Shown here piece after piece: positions 53,647 to 62,003 of a DNA stretch of 64,000 nucleotides (positions are counted from its first letter, which is position 1; each line of letters begins with the position of its first letter). The position numbers and the translations under genes are program-made. The notes beneath the pieces are model-generated. The model saw nothing but the letters and a program-made list of their open reading frames with translations. It was not told where the DNA came from and made no database searches. Source of the DNA: CBDUXT01 sp965371245 (GTDB lineage: Bacteria; Planctomycetota; Phycisphaerae; UBA1845); NCBI GenBank assembly GCA_965371245.1, contig CBDUXT010000003.1:62001-126000 (forward strand). Reading direction: 5' to 3'.

Positions 53647-54555
53647 ATGACCGAACCCATGACCAACGCGCTGAGCATCGACCTTGAGGATTGGCCTCAG
53701 AGCGTGCTCGATCCCTCGCTTCCGATCACCGGCTGCGTGGTGCGCAACACGGAGCGTGTGTTGGCGCTGCTCCAGCGTCATCGGGTTCGCGCGACGTTCT
53801 TCGCGCTGGGCAAGCCGTGCGAGGCGCATCCCAAGCTCCTGGCGAGCGTGGCGGGCGAGGGGCACGAAATCGCCACGCATGGGTGGGGACACGAGCTGCT
53901 GTTCAACATGACGCCGCAGCGCTTCCGAGTCGATCTTCAGCGCAGCATCGACGTCATCCAAAGCCAGGTGGGTATGCGCCCGATCGGATACCGCGCGCCG
54001 GCCTTTTCTATCACGAATGCGACTCGCTGGGCCGGACCGATCCTGGCGGAGTTGGGCATCCGGTACAGCTCCAGCATCTTTCCCATCGCCGGGCGCCGGT
54101 ACGGAATCCCCAGCGCGCCGCGCTTCCCCCATCGCTGGCCAACCTGCAACCTGATCGAGTTTCCTCTGACCACGATCCGACGCTTTGGCCGAAACCTCCC
54201 AGTGGCCGGCGGCGGGTACTTCCGATTACTGCCCAAGGCCATCCTCTCCGGGGCGATCCGGGAAGTGAACCGAGAGGGTCAACCGGCCGTGGTCTACCTG
54301 CACCCCTACGAGTTCGCCTCGGGCGAGCTTTCGACCTTACAAAAACGCGGCCTTCCGCTCGGGTTGCGAACCTATCTGGGTCAATCTCTGTTCCGGGGGC
54401 TGGTTCCCGGGCGGCTCCACGCGCTGCTTTCAGAGTTCCCGTTCGCGCCGCTGGCCGACGTGCTTCGACTGAACTCCGCCGGCGTCGCGCTGCCCGCTCG
54501 CACGCATGAGCCAACACCGAGCCGGCACGGGCTTGTACTGAAAGCGGCCGGATGA
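53647..54555 (+). CDS. Polysaccharide deacetylase, XrtA/exosortase-associated type
   Basis: 302 residues, NodB homology fold. The N-terminal NALSIDLEDWPQSV holds the catalytic/metal Asp pair, ATFFALG follows, the metal His motif is HEIATHGWGHELL, and the later GYRAPAFSIT plus VVYLHPYEF complete the active site. These match the subfamily linked to exosortase/PEP-CTERM exopolysaccharide loci (DUF3473 C-terminal part). It would deacetylate N-acetyl sugars of the polymer. It overlaps the next gene by ATGA (54552-54555). Confidence 0.87.
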   Translation: MTEPMTNALSIDLEDWPQSVLDPSLPITGCVVRNTERVLALLQRHRVRATFFALGKPCEAHPKLLASVAGEGHEIATHGWGHELLFNMTPQRFRVDLQRSIDVIQSQVGMRPIGYRAPAFSITNATRWAGPILAELGIRYSSSIFPIAGRRYGIPSAPRFPHRWPTCNLIEFPLTTIRRFGRNLPVAGGGYFRLLPKAILSGAIREVNREGQPAVVYLHPYEFASGELSTLQKRGLPLGLRTYLGQSLFRGLVPGRLHALLSEFPFAPLADVLRLNSAGVALPARTHEPTPSRHGLVLKAAG

Positions 54556-55706
54556 GCACCGACCGCCCCATTCGCGTTCTTCATGTCACGCGCATTCCGC
54601 GAACGGTTACGACCTTTCTGTTCCCACTGCTCGAGGCGCATCGCCAGCGCGGCGACCAGGTCAGTGTGGCCTGCACCGATGCGCCGGAGGCGGCAGAAAT
54701 CGAGGCTGCGGGATTCCCGGTCCACCGCTTCAGCCTAACCCGCAGTCTGTCGCCGCTGAACCTGAGCCGAGCCGTGTGGCAGCTTCGGCGAATCGTGCGG
54801 CGCGAGCGCATCGACTGGGTCTTCGCCCACACGCCGATAGCCAGCGGTGCCGCGCGGGTAGCAGCGCTGATCGGCCGTGCCCGCGGGACGGTCTACATGG
54901 CGCACGGGTTGCCTTGCGCGCCGCAGATGCCCAAGTCGGCCTGGCTCGTCTGGTACACGATGGAGCGCCTCTTAAGCCTCGTCACGCGCGGCATCATCAC
55001 CATGAACCGCTACGACTACGGTCTCGCCCGACGCAGGCTGCTTCGGCGCTCGCCGGACCGAGTCTTCCAGGTCAACGGCGTCGGCGTGGATGCGGACGCA
55101 CTCGATCGGCTGTGCGGCAAGACGGACGCGGCCGCGGTCAAACAAGAGCTGGGCAGCCCGGTCGATGCCCCGATGCTGTTGCTCCTGGCACGCACGGTGG
55201 CAAACAAGGGGATTCGCGAGTACCTGGAGGCCGCCCGGCAACTGGTCGAGGCGGGAACCTCGGCGCGGTTCGTACTGGCCGGCGTGGGTCCGCTCGATGC
55301 CGAGATCGCGGCGTACATTCAGCGGCATCGTCTTGAAAAGAACGTGATGTTCTTGGGCTGGCGAAACGACGCCCACCGCCTGATGGCGGCCTGCGACATC
55401 TACGTCCTTCCCACCTATTACCCCGAGGGGCTTCCCGTGTCGGTGCTCGAGGCGATGGGCTGCGGCAAGCCGGTGGTGGCCACGCAGCACCGCGGATGCG
55501 AGGACGAGGTTGTCGATGGCGTCACCGGCCTGCTCATCCCGGTGCGCGATTCCACCGCGCTCGCAGGCGCGATCAAGCGGTTGCTCGACGACCCGAGCGA
55601 GGCCAAACGGCTGGGCGAGGCCGGGCGCCGCAGAATCGACGAGCACTACCGCATCGAGCAGACCACAGCGGCCACCCTCGCGGCGTTCGATCGGATCATC
55701 GCGTAA
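54552..55706 (+). CDS. GT4 family glycosyltransferase
   Basis: 384 residues. The N-terminal domain is RVLHVTRIPRTVTTFLFPLL and VFAHTPIASGAARVAALI. The C-terminal domain is MLLLLARTVANKGIREYLEA, CDIYVLPTYYPEGLPVSVLE and AMGCGKPVVATQHRGCEDEV, with the EGLPVSVLE donor-binding motif. It resembles sugar transferases of the PglA/TuaC type in exopolysaccharide loci. Coupled to the deacetylase gene. Last gene of the locus. Confidence 0.86.
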   Translation: MSTDRPIRVLHVTRIPRTVTTFLFPLLEAHRQRGDQVSVACTDAPEAAEIEAAGFPVHRFSLTRSLSPLNLSRAVWQLRRIVRRERIDWVFAHTPIASGAARVAALIGRARGTVYMAHGLPCAPQMPKSAWLVWYTMERLLSLVTRGIITMNRYDYGLARRRLLRRSPDRVFQVNGVGVDADALDRLCGKTDAAAVKQELGSPVDAPMLLLLARTVANKGIREYLEAARQLVEAGTSARFVLAGVGPLDAEIAAYIQRHRLEKNVMFLGWRNDAHRLMAACDIYVLPTYYPEGLPVSVLEAMGCGKPVVATQHRGCEDEVVDGVTGLLIPVRDSTALAGAIKRLLDDPSEAKRLGEAGRRRIDEHYRIEQTTAATLAAFDRIIA

Positions 55707-55787
55707 AGGAAGCGACTTGCGGGCGCGGCTTCGATGACTCATTGCTTCATCTATGTCGAAGCACCTGAGCAACGGCGGAACGCCCCT

Positions 55788-55849
55788 CGTAGGGCGGGCT
55801 ATTGCCCGCCTTCCGACCCCAAAAAAGGCGGGCAATCGCCCGCCCTACG
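55788..55849. terminator. Long near-perfect hairpin between convergent genes
   Basis: Two 25-base arms (55788-55812 and 55825-55849) with one mismatch and a 12-base loop containing an A-run. Placed between convergent genes it may end transcription both ways; it also has the look of a dispersed repeat. Confidence 0.5.
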
Positions 55850-55872
55850 GAATGCGATGGATCGCGAGAACC

Positions 55873-55972
55873 GAGCCGCGGGCGTCAAGCTCACGGCGAA
55901 CCTGCGTCCGCGCGGGCTGAAGCCCGCGGCTCGGGTTGTCGTGGAAGTTGTAGGTCGGGTGATCGACCCGGC
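55873..55972. repeat. REP-1 copies and gtaggtcggg palindrome
   Basis: A degenerate REP-1 (55873-55898), a full REP-1 (55906-55935) and the small palindrome gtaggtcgggtgatcgacccggc (55950-55972), just beyond the stop of the S9 peptidase gene. Confidence 0.65.
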
Positions 55973-55993
55973 ATCACTCTATGGACCGCCGCG

Positions 55994-57916
55994 CTACGTG
56001 CCTTTCAGATACTTGTCCAGGAACTTCACGTAGGACTCGGAGGCCGTGATGCGATTCTCGCGCTTTCGGAAGCCGTGCCCCTCGTCGGGGAAGACCACAT
56101 ACTCGACCGGCACCCCGTTCTTTTTGGCGCCCGCGACCAACTCGTCGCTCTCCACCTGCAGAACGCGCGGGTCATTCGCGCCCTGGATGACCATGAGCGG
56201 CCGCACGATGTTCGAGGCGTGGAACAGCGGAGAGATTCGCCGCAGCCGCTCTTGTTCCTTCTCGGGGTTGCCGAGCTCGGCGTAGAGTGACTCGCGCTGC
56301 GCCTCCCACCACGACGGAATACTCTCCAGCGTTCGCACCCAGTTGGTCACGCCGAAAATGTCGATGCCGACGTCGAACGCCTCAGGCTCGAACGTCAGCG
56401 CGGCGGCCACCATGTACCCACCATAGCTGCCCCCGATAATGCCGATTCGGTCGGGATCGACCCAACCTTGTCCTTCGAGGTACCTGCGGGCCCAGACGCA
56501 GTCCTTGAGATCGACGTCGCCGTGCTTGCGGTCGTCCATGTGGTAGAAGGTCTTGCCGTAGCCGGAAGAACCCCGGTTGTTAACCGCCAGAATCGCGTAG
56601 CCATGGTTGACCAGGTGCTGGATCGTCGGGCTGTACCCCATGCGGCTCTGCCCGCCGGGTCCGCCGTGTACCCACACCAGCGCCGGAAGCCTGTTGTTGC
56701 GAGCAGCGGTCTTTGGTTTGTAGAGAATGGCCGGTATCTTCAGCCCGTCGAAGCTCTTGTACCGGATCACGCGGGCGTCAACCAGATCCCGGGCGTCAAT
56801 CTCCGGGTTGAGGGTGTCGGTCAATTGGCGATGTTCGCCTGTCTCAAGATCCAGGACGAACAGGTTCGAAGGCGACGTGGCGCTGTTGATGTAGAACGCC
56901 ATCTGCGTTTCGCTCGGCGAGATTCTCACGCCGCGAATGTCGCCTTCGGGCAGGTCCCTGATCTTCAGCTTTCGCCCGGTGCGCGTGTCGAGGATCGTGA
57001 CGATCGTGCGGGCGTCCTCGTTGATGCCCGAGACGCGATAGCGCCCGTTCTCCGAGAAGTAGATGTAGGAGACGTCCCATTTCGCCTTCAGGATCGCTCG
57101 GTGCGTACCCGCCATCAGATCGTACGCCCAGGCCTGGTTGAACTCGCCGTGGCCGTTCGTGCCGTAGTAGAGTTCACCGCTGTCCGGGGTAAAAGCCATG
57201 ACCCGGTGGGAGATGTCGCCCGTGTGCTCGGTAATCAGCTTCGGTTTGGCGTCGGCGTCGGTCGCGTCCCAGACCAGGATGTCGTTGTCGGCGTTGTTGC
57301 GAATCTTGGAGAGCGCGACCCATCGGTTGTCGTCGCTGATTCCGGCGATGAACCACCCACCGGTGTTGCGGAAGACGAGCTGCTCCGAGTAACCGTCGGT
57401 CGTGATCTTGTACAGGTCGAAGAACTTCGGATCACGTTCGTTGGTGGTGACCCAGAAGGCCGTCTTGTCGCCGGTCCAGCCCGCGAACGAGGCCTTGACG
57501 TTCTCACCCGGTGTCAGGTCGGTGACGGTGCCGTCCACCGCGCGGACGTAGATGTGGTTCCGTTCGTTGCCGCCCTGGTCGGACGTGTACAGGATGCGCT
57601 CGTCATGCGGAAAATAGCTAATCCCGAAGACCGCGTTGGTCGTCGAGCCCGTCACCTGCGTGGGCTCACCGCCGGCGATGGGTTGCACGAAGGCGTTGAA
57701 CACTCCGGTCGCGTCCGTGGTAATCAGCAACTTTGATTCATCAGGGGAAAACGATGCGCCGGAAACGCTAACCGTGTCGTAGAAAGTCTTGGCGCTATAC
57801 TGCGTGATCGCCTCAGGTCCGCGACCGTAGTTGCGTATGGTGGCGCAGCCCCCGCCGAGCCAGCCAACCATCGTCAAACCGACCAGTACCAACTGCGTCT
57901 GCGTTCTCGCTTGCAT
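55994..57916 (-). CDS. Prolyl-oligopeptidase-family (S9) peptidase, exported
   Basis: 640 residues. A signal with lipobox-like GGGC near residues 21-24 suggests a periplasmic or outer-membrane lipoprotein. Residues ~40-380 form a beta-propeller with repeats such as ISYFPHDERILYTSDQGGNE and SEDARTIVTILDT-like blades. The alpha/beta-hydrolase domain carries the nucleophile Ser497 in GGSYGG, with probable Asp582 (GANDPRV) and His614 (DEGHGF). This is a dipeptidyl-aminopeptidase/acylaminoacyl-peptidase type enzyme. The ATG at 57916 has GGAG 7-8 bases upstream; the frame upstream to 58018 is leader. Confidence 0.88.
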   Translation of the reverse strand: MQARTQTQLVLVGLTMVGWLGGGCATIRNYGRGPEAITQYSAKTFYDTVSVSGASFSPDESKLLITTDATGVFNAFVQPIAGGEPTQVTGSTTNAVFGISYFPHDERILYTSDQGGNERNHIYVRAVDGTVTDLTPGENVKASFAGWTGDKTAFWVTTNERDPKFFDLYKITTDGYSEQLVFRNTGGWFIAGISDDNRWVALSKIRNNADNDILVWDATDADAKPKLITEHTGDISHRVMAFTPDSGELYYGTNGHGEFNQAWAYDLMAGTHRAILKAKWDVSYIYFSENGRYRVSGINEDARTIVTILDTRTGRKLKIRDLPEGDIRGVRISPSETQMAFYINSATSPSNLFVLDLETGEHRQLTDTLNPEIDARDLVDARVIRYKSFDGLKIPAILYKPKTAARNNRLPALVWVHGGPGGQSRMGYSPTIQHLVNHGYAILAVNNRGSSGYGKTFYHMDDRKHGDVDLKDCVWARRYLEGQGWVDPDRIGIIGGSYGGYMVAAALTFEPEAFDVGIDIFGVTNWVRTLESIPSWWEAQRESLYAELGNPEKEQERLRRISPLFHASNIVRPLMVIQGANDPRVLQVESDELVAGAKKNGVPVEYVVFPDEGHGFRKRENRITASESYVKFLDKYLKGT

Positions 57917-58336
57917 CGCTCTTCTCCAGATGACTGCGGACAGGACCGCGGGTCCGCCCAGCGGCGCCCGGCATTGTAGACCCCGCCCCACCCCGTGCAA
58001 AGGAAGACTTGACGACATCCGACACCCGCCGCTAGACTCGGGTCGCTCGGGTCTTTAGAGACAAAACCCGGCTGTTCCCGCCCCTCCACGACCAACGTCA
58101 TGGTCGGCGCTGAATCCGGTCAGGCGCAAGAGAATGCGTCTCCGGAGGGTCGGATTCGCGGATGGTTCCCTTGCGGGATCGAATCACTAGGGCTTTGACA
58201 CGGCTCAACCGATGGATGGCGTCCGATCGGAACAATCCAGGACTCAGACCCGACGCCGGCAGGGAGCCGCGCGCCATACATGGCCGCGCTTCGCTTGGCC
58301 ATGCCACCCATCGGCTCACGTGTGTCGGAGTACCAG
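57917..58336. other. Divergent intergenic region with family-B repeat fragment
   Basis: No gene seen. A family-B repeat piece (acatggcc...ccatgccaccca) lies at 58278-58310. The rest should hold promoters for the two divergent genes, but I cannot pick a clear pair of hexamers. Confidence 0.5.
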
Positions 58337-58343
58337 AAGGAGG
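58337..58343 (+). promoter_or_regulatory. Strong Shine-Dalgarno that decides a TTG start
   Basis: AAGGAGG ends 6 bases before TTG at 58350, which opens a signal peptide. The in-frame ATG at 58368 is too far from it. Confidence 0.75.
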
Positions 58344-58349
58344 ACTACC

Positions 58350-59660
58350 TTGCACACTTCAAGAATCATGATCGCGCTGGTCCTGGCCCTGGCGGCACCC
58401 GCCTGCCATGCACAGGAAAAGCATTACGCCTTCGTCGGGGCCAGGATCATCCCCATCGTGGGCGCGGAACTGGACCAAGGCGTGTTGGTCGTGCAGGACG
58501 GTAAAATCACCGCCATCGGCCCGGCGAGCCTCGTGTCCATCCCGCCCGGTGCGCGGCGAATCGACGCCACGGGCAAGGTCATCATGCCCGGTCTGGTCGA
58601 TACGCATAGCCACATCGGCGGCATCGGCGGTGCCGACGGCTCCGGTCCCATCCAACCGGGTGTGCGGATTCTGGACTCGATCAACGTTCTCAGCTCGGGG
58701 TTCAAGCGGGCGCTGGCCGGCGGGTTGACCACCGTGAACATCATGCCAGGCTCAGGGCACTTACTCAGCGGGCAGACCATCTATCTCAAGATTCGCCTCC
58801 GCAAGACCATCGAGGACTGGTTCATCCGTGACGCCGATGGCGAGCCCATGGGCGGCATCAAGATGGCCAACGGAACAAACTCGCAACGGGCCAAGCCCTT
58901 CCCCGGCACGCGCGGCAAGTCGGCGGCGCTCGTCCGCGAAAAGTACATCAAGGCGCAGGAGTACCGCGACAAGGTGGCTCGCGCCGCGGGCGACCCCGAC
59001 AAGTTGCCCGCGCGTGACCTGGCCATGGAAGCCCTGATCGAGGTGCTGGAGGGCAAGCGCATCGTTCACCACCACACGCACCGCCACGACGACATCATGA
59101 CCGTTTTGCGGCTCTCGAAGGAGTTCGGCTTCCGCGTGGTGCTCCATCACGTCTCGGAGGGGTGGAAGGTGGCCGATGAAATCGCCGCGGCCGGCGTCCC
59201 GTGCTCGGTGATCGTGCTCGACAGCCCGGGCGGCAAACTCGAAGCGGCCAACCTCGTGCTGGAGACCGGCGGCATCCTTGAGCGAGCGGGCGTCAACGTG
59301 GCCTTTCACACCGACGACTGGATCACGGACTCTCGGGTGTTCTTCCGATCGGCTGCACTGGCTGTTCGGGCGGGCATGTCTCGGGCGGCGGCGCTTCGGT
59401 CGCTCACGCTTGCGGGCGCGGAGATGCTGGACCTCCAGGACCGGGTCGGCTCACTTGAGCCGGGCAAAGATGCGGATTTCATCATCCTCTCCGGTGATCC
59501 GTTCAGCGTATACACGAAAGTGTTACAGACGTGGGTTGAGGGTGAGAAGATCTTCGACCGAAGTGACCCCAAGGATCACCTTTTCGCCGTGGGCGGTTAC
59601 GGCGCCGGTGTCGATCAGAAACCCTACATGTGCTGCTTCGAAGATGGAGAGAACCAGTGA
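58350..59660 (+). CDS. Exported amidohydrolase-family protein
   Basis: 436 residues. Signal peptide TSRIMIALVLALAAPACHA. The amidohydrolase fold opens with the small beta domain (FVGARIIPIVGAELDQGVLV) and KVIMPGLVDTHSHIGG, whose H86/H88 are the first metal ligands. Further candidates are the His cluster HHHTHRHDD (240-248), LHHVSE (H266/H267) and FHTDDW (Asp near 322-323). The C-terminal return VGSLEPGKDADFIILSGDPF is typical. Imidazolonepropionase/dipeptidase-like; substrate unknown. It overlaps the next gene as TGATG (59658-59662), forming a tandem pair. Confidence 0.85.
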   Translation: MHTSRIMIALVLALAAPACHAQEKHYAFVGARIIPIVGAELDQGVLVVQDGKITAIGPASLVSIPPGARRIDATGKVIMPGLVDTHSHIGGIGGADGSGPIQPGVRILDSINVLSSGFKRALAGGLTTVNIMPGSGHLLSGQTIYLKIRLRKTIEDWFIRDADGEPMGGIKMANGTNSQRAKPFPGTRGKSAALVREKYIKAQEYRDKVARAAGDPDKLPARDLAMEALIEVLEGKRIVHHHTHRHDDIMTVLRLSKEFGFRVVLHHVSEGWKVADEIAAAGVPCSVIVLDSPGGKLEAANLVLETGGILERAGVNVAFHTDDWITDSRVFFRSAALAVRAGMSRAAALRSLTLAGAEMLDLQDRVGSLEPGKDADFIILSGDPFSVYTKVLQTWVEGEKIFDRSDPKDHLFAVGGYGAGVDQKPYMCCFEDGENQ

Positions 59661-61003
59661 TGACACGCCAACTAGAGCGTTTCCCGATTGGGTGTGCCAA
59701 CCGATGGTGCTGTTCAAACCTCTCTACCGCCGGAAGACCGCGCGGGCTAAAGCCCGCGGCTTGGAACAGAAAAAGGAGAAATACTCCAGCTTGTGCCTTC
59801 GTCGCGTCGCTTCTGATTATGCCGGTCTTGGCACCGCCGGTGTCCGCCCAGGTGGCCGTTCGGGGCAAGAAAATCTACACGATGGCCGGCGCGGTCATCG
59901 ACAACGGCGTCGTCGTCATTGTTGACGGCAAGATCTCGGCCGTGGGGCCTGCCTCAGAGGTTACGATTCCCGATGGTATGCGCGTGCTCGACGCGGCGGT
60001 TGTCACACCGGGTCTTGTCGATGGTCGCGGAACGGTCGGCCTGACCGGCATCTACAACCAAACACAGGATCAGGACCAGATCGAGCGATCCACGCCGATG
60101 CAGCCCGAGCTGCGGGCCATCGATGCCTACAACAGTCATGAGGCCCTCATCGAATGGGTTCGTAGCTACGGTGTCACGACCGTTCACGCCAGCCACGCGC
60201 CGGGCGAACTCATCTCCGGTCAGAGCATGGTCGTGAAGACCTTCGGGAACACCGTGGATGAAGCAGTCATCAAGGACACGGCCGCCGTCGTTGCCACCAT
60301 CGGACCGTTGTCGGTCAAGAGCGAACGCGGGAAATCGCCCGGCTCGCGCGGCAAGCAGATCGCCATGTTGCGGGGCGAGCTCATCAAGGCGCAGGAGTAC
60401 GCCCGAAAACGAGCTTCGGCCGAGGAGGACAAGAAACCGGCGAGAAACCTCCGCCACGAAGCGCTCGCCCGCGTGCTCAGCAAGGAACTGCCGCTTCTTA
60501 TCACGGCCAATCGCGTGCAGGACATCGCCACGGTGCTGCGCGTGGCCAAGGAGTTCGACATCCGCGTGTGGCTCGATAGTGCGGCCGAGAGCTATCTTCT
60601 GATCGACGAGATCAAGGCCGCCGGCATACCCGTCTTCATTCATCCCTCGATGGCTCGGGCATCGCGCGATCTCGAAAACTCGAGCTTTGAGACAGCGGCG
60701 AAGCTGGTCCACGCGGGCATCCCCGTGGCGATGCAGAGCGGGTTCGAGAGCTACGTGCCCAAGACGCGCGTGGTGCTGTTCGAGGCGGCGCTGGCGGCCG
60801 CCAACGGTCTGACCTTCGAGGAAGCGCTGGCCACGATCACGACCGTGCCGGCCGCCATCCTCGGCATCGCGGATCGCGTCGGCTCACTCGAGGTGGGCAA
60901 GGACGGCGACGTGGCGCTCTACGACGGCGACCCGTTCGAATACACCTCGCACTGCATCGGCACGATTATCGAGGGGAACGTGGTGAGCGAAGTCGTACGC
61001 TAG
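59660..61003 (+). CDS. Amidohydrolase-like protein lacking metal ligands
   Basis: 447 residues from the ATG at 59660. Paralogue of the previous protein over its length (KIYTMAGAVIDNGVVVIVDG, VGSLEVGKDGDVALYDGDPF), but the ligands are gone: the HxH position reads VDGRGTVGL, the His cluster reads TANRVQDI, LHHVSE becomes LDSAAE and FHTDDW becomes MQSGFE. A pseudoenzyme, perhaps a partner of the active paralogue. The first ~40 residues include RPRGLKPAAW encoded by a REP-1 palindrome (59736-59764), directly followed by NRKRR and a signal peptide ending PPVSA. The ancestral start was probably near residue 36. Confidence 0.75.
   Translation: MTRQLERFPIGCANRWCCSNLSTAGRPRGLKPAAWNRKRRNTPACAFVASLLIMPVLAPPVSAQVAVRGKKIYTMAGAVIDNGVVVIVDGKISAVGPASEVTIPDGMRVLDAAVVTPGLVDGRGTVGLTGIYNQTQDQDQIERSTPMQPELRAIDAYNSHEALIEWVRSYGVTTVHASHAPGELISGQSMVVKTFGNTVDEAVIKDTAAVVATIGPLSVKSERGKSPGSRGKQIAMLRGELIKAQEYARKRASAEEDKKPARNLRHEALARVLSKELPLLITANRVQDIATVLRVAKEFDIRVWLDSAAESYLLIDEIKAAGIPVFIHPSMARASRDLENSSFETAAKLVHAGIPVAMQSGFESYVPKTRVVLFEAALAAANGLTFEEALATITTVPAAILGIADRVGSLEVGKDGDVALYDGDPFEYTSHCIGTIIEGNVVSEVVR
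59736..59764. repeat. REP-1 palindrome inside a coding frame
   Basis: gaccgcgcgggctaaagcccgcggcttgg, a variant of REP-1, read in frame within the N-terminus of the second amidohydrolase-like gene. Confidence 0.75.
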
Positions 61004-61015
61004 CAAGTCGGCGCT

Positions 61016-61042
61016 GAGCCGCGGGCTTCAGCCCGCGCGGAC
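61016..61042. repeat. REP-1 palindrome
   Basis: gagccgcgggcttcagcccgcgcggac, 12 bases after the stop of the second amidohydrolase-like gene. Confidence 0.75.
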
Positions 61043-61125
61043 GCCGGCCCCCGAACGCATCGCATCCGCAGCTCAGCCTCGCAGACGAAACGGCGGACGA
61101 CCCACAGGCGTGGGCGTGGTTGAAT

Positions 61126-61262
61126 TCACGCTGACTGCGTCGGTCTGTCCACTATGCGTGGGCTGCGCTTGGTTCCCGTGGGCACATTCGTTGCGTACGC
61201 GCTGCAGGCCCGCATCCTACCTGAACGGGCGTCCAACGTATGGCAAGAAACGTCTGCGCGCA
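61126..61262 (-). pseudogene. Possible decayed third zinc-ribbon microprotein copy
   Basis: The stretch at 61209-61262 matches the leader of the microprotein gene at 61661-61715 (catcctacctgaa...gacgta/aacgta...agaaacg). The sequence below it retains only traces of a ribbon (a TGCCCACG block) and is broken by stops. Tentative. Confidence 0.3.
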
Positions 61263-61277
61263 GGGTTCCTCGCCAGT

Positions 61278-61475
61278 TCAAAAGGCAAACCACAGGGTTG
61301 CGCCGACCAAACTGATACCCACCGCAAGACAAAGCCAGGTCAAATTCGTATCCCAGACCCAGGGGCGAGCTTGTGTGAGGCCGGGGTGGAGTAGCGACGC
61401 CCCGCACTCGGCGCAGAACTTCGCGTTACCTTGGTTGGTGAAACTACATTGCTTACGTGGGCAGATCCGTGTCAC
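61278..61475 (-). CDS. Zinc-ribbon single-helix microprotein
   Basis: 65 residues from a GTG at 61475. A zinc ribbon (CPRKQC then CAECG, residues 5-24) is followed by a linker (LLHPGLTQARPWVWD) and one C-terminal membrane helix (LTWLCLAVGISLVGATLWFA). The GTG overlaps the stop of the neighbouring microprotein as GTGA (61472-61475). The ribbon spacing CxxxxC...CxxCG is shared with that neighbour. Function unknown; probably a cytoplasm-facing metal site on a membrane anchor. Confidence 0.6.
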   Translation of the reverse strand: MTRICPRKQCSFTNQGNAKFCAECGASLLHPGLTQARPWVWDTNLTWLCLAVGISLVGATLWFAF

Positions 61476-61660
61476 ATACCCCACCCGAACAAGATGGCCC
61501 AAAGTGCGATAAAGCCGAGCAGCACAATCATTCCGCCCAACATCCACAGGAATATCACACCCACCGGGCGCGTCGTCAGTGTGGACCCACACTCGATGCA
61601 GAATTTCGCGCGTGGATGGTTTTGGTGGCCACATGCGCCGCGCTGGCAGATATTTGGCAT
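61472..61660 (-). CDS. Zinc-ribbon single-helix microprotein
   Basis: 62 residues. An N-terminal zinc ribbon (ICQRGACGHQNHPRAKFCIE then CG; Cys at 5, 10, 21, 24), then a C-terminal membrane helix (VGVIFLWMLGGMIVLLGFIA). It resembles the downstream microprotein in ribbon spacing (ICQRGAC...AKFCIECG against ICPRKQC...AKFCAECG) and overlaps it by 4 bp, so the pair is likely a tandem duplication translated together. No known function. Confidence 0.65.
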   Translation of the reverse strand: MPNICQRGACGHQNHPRAKFCIECGSTLTTRPVGVIFLWMLGGMIVLLGFIALWAILFGWGM

Positions 61661-61804
61661 GCCGCCATCCTACCTGAAGGTGTGCCCGACGTACAGCCAG
61701 AAACGCGTTTGAGGGGCGGGAGTAGACGATGGTGTCCGACGGCGGCTTGCCACAGGCGATCAACAAGTCACATCCCACCGAAACGAACAACCAACCAAAA
61801 GACC

Positions 61805-61843
61805 GGGTGGCCCACCCATCGCTGCGCGATGAATGGGCCACCC
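61805..61843. repeat. Short palindrome with gggtggccc ends
   Basis: GGGTGGCCC (61805-61813) and GGGCCACCC (61835-61843): the same terminal bases as the 9932-10012 element but a different, shorter interior. It replaces the expected end of family-A copy A4. Confidence 0.6.
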
Positions 61844-61845
61844 GG

Positions 61846-62003
61846 GCAGTCTTCAGAGCACAGGGCGCGAGCCCTGTGACCGGTCTCGTATCGTAGAACC
61901 CAAGTGCTTGTTCGCATCGTGTCCGTGGGCTTGCGCCCACGGCTCTGAGGTGGCGCGGCGCCGTCAAGATTGCCTTACACGTGCCGCCAGAACTGTCACG
62001 CAC
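61846..62003 (-). repeat. Family-A dispersed repeat, copy A4 (truncated)
   Basis: Both hairpins are perfect (CACAGGGC-GCGA-GCCCTGTG and CCGTGGGC-TTGC-GCCCACGG on the plus strand). The cgattcggtcatgcaccc end found in A1-A3 is missing at the junction with 61805-61843. Confidence 0.82.

Noticed and set aside
56468..57736. 422-codon plus-strand frame
   Set aside because: Antisense to the S9 peptidase gene and without a family signature.
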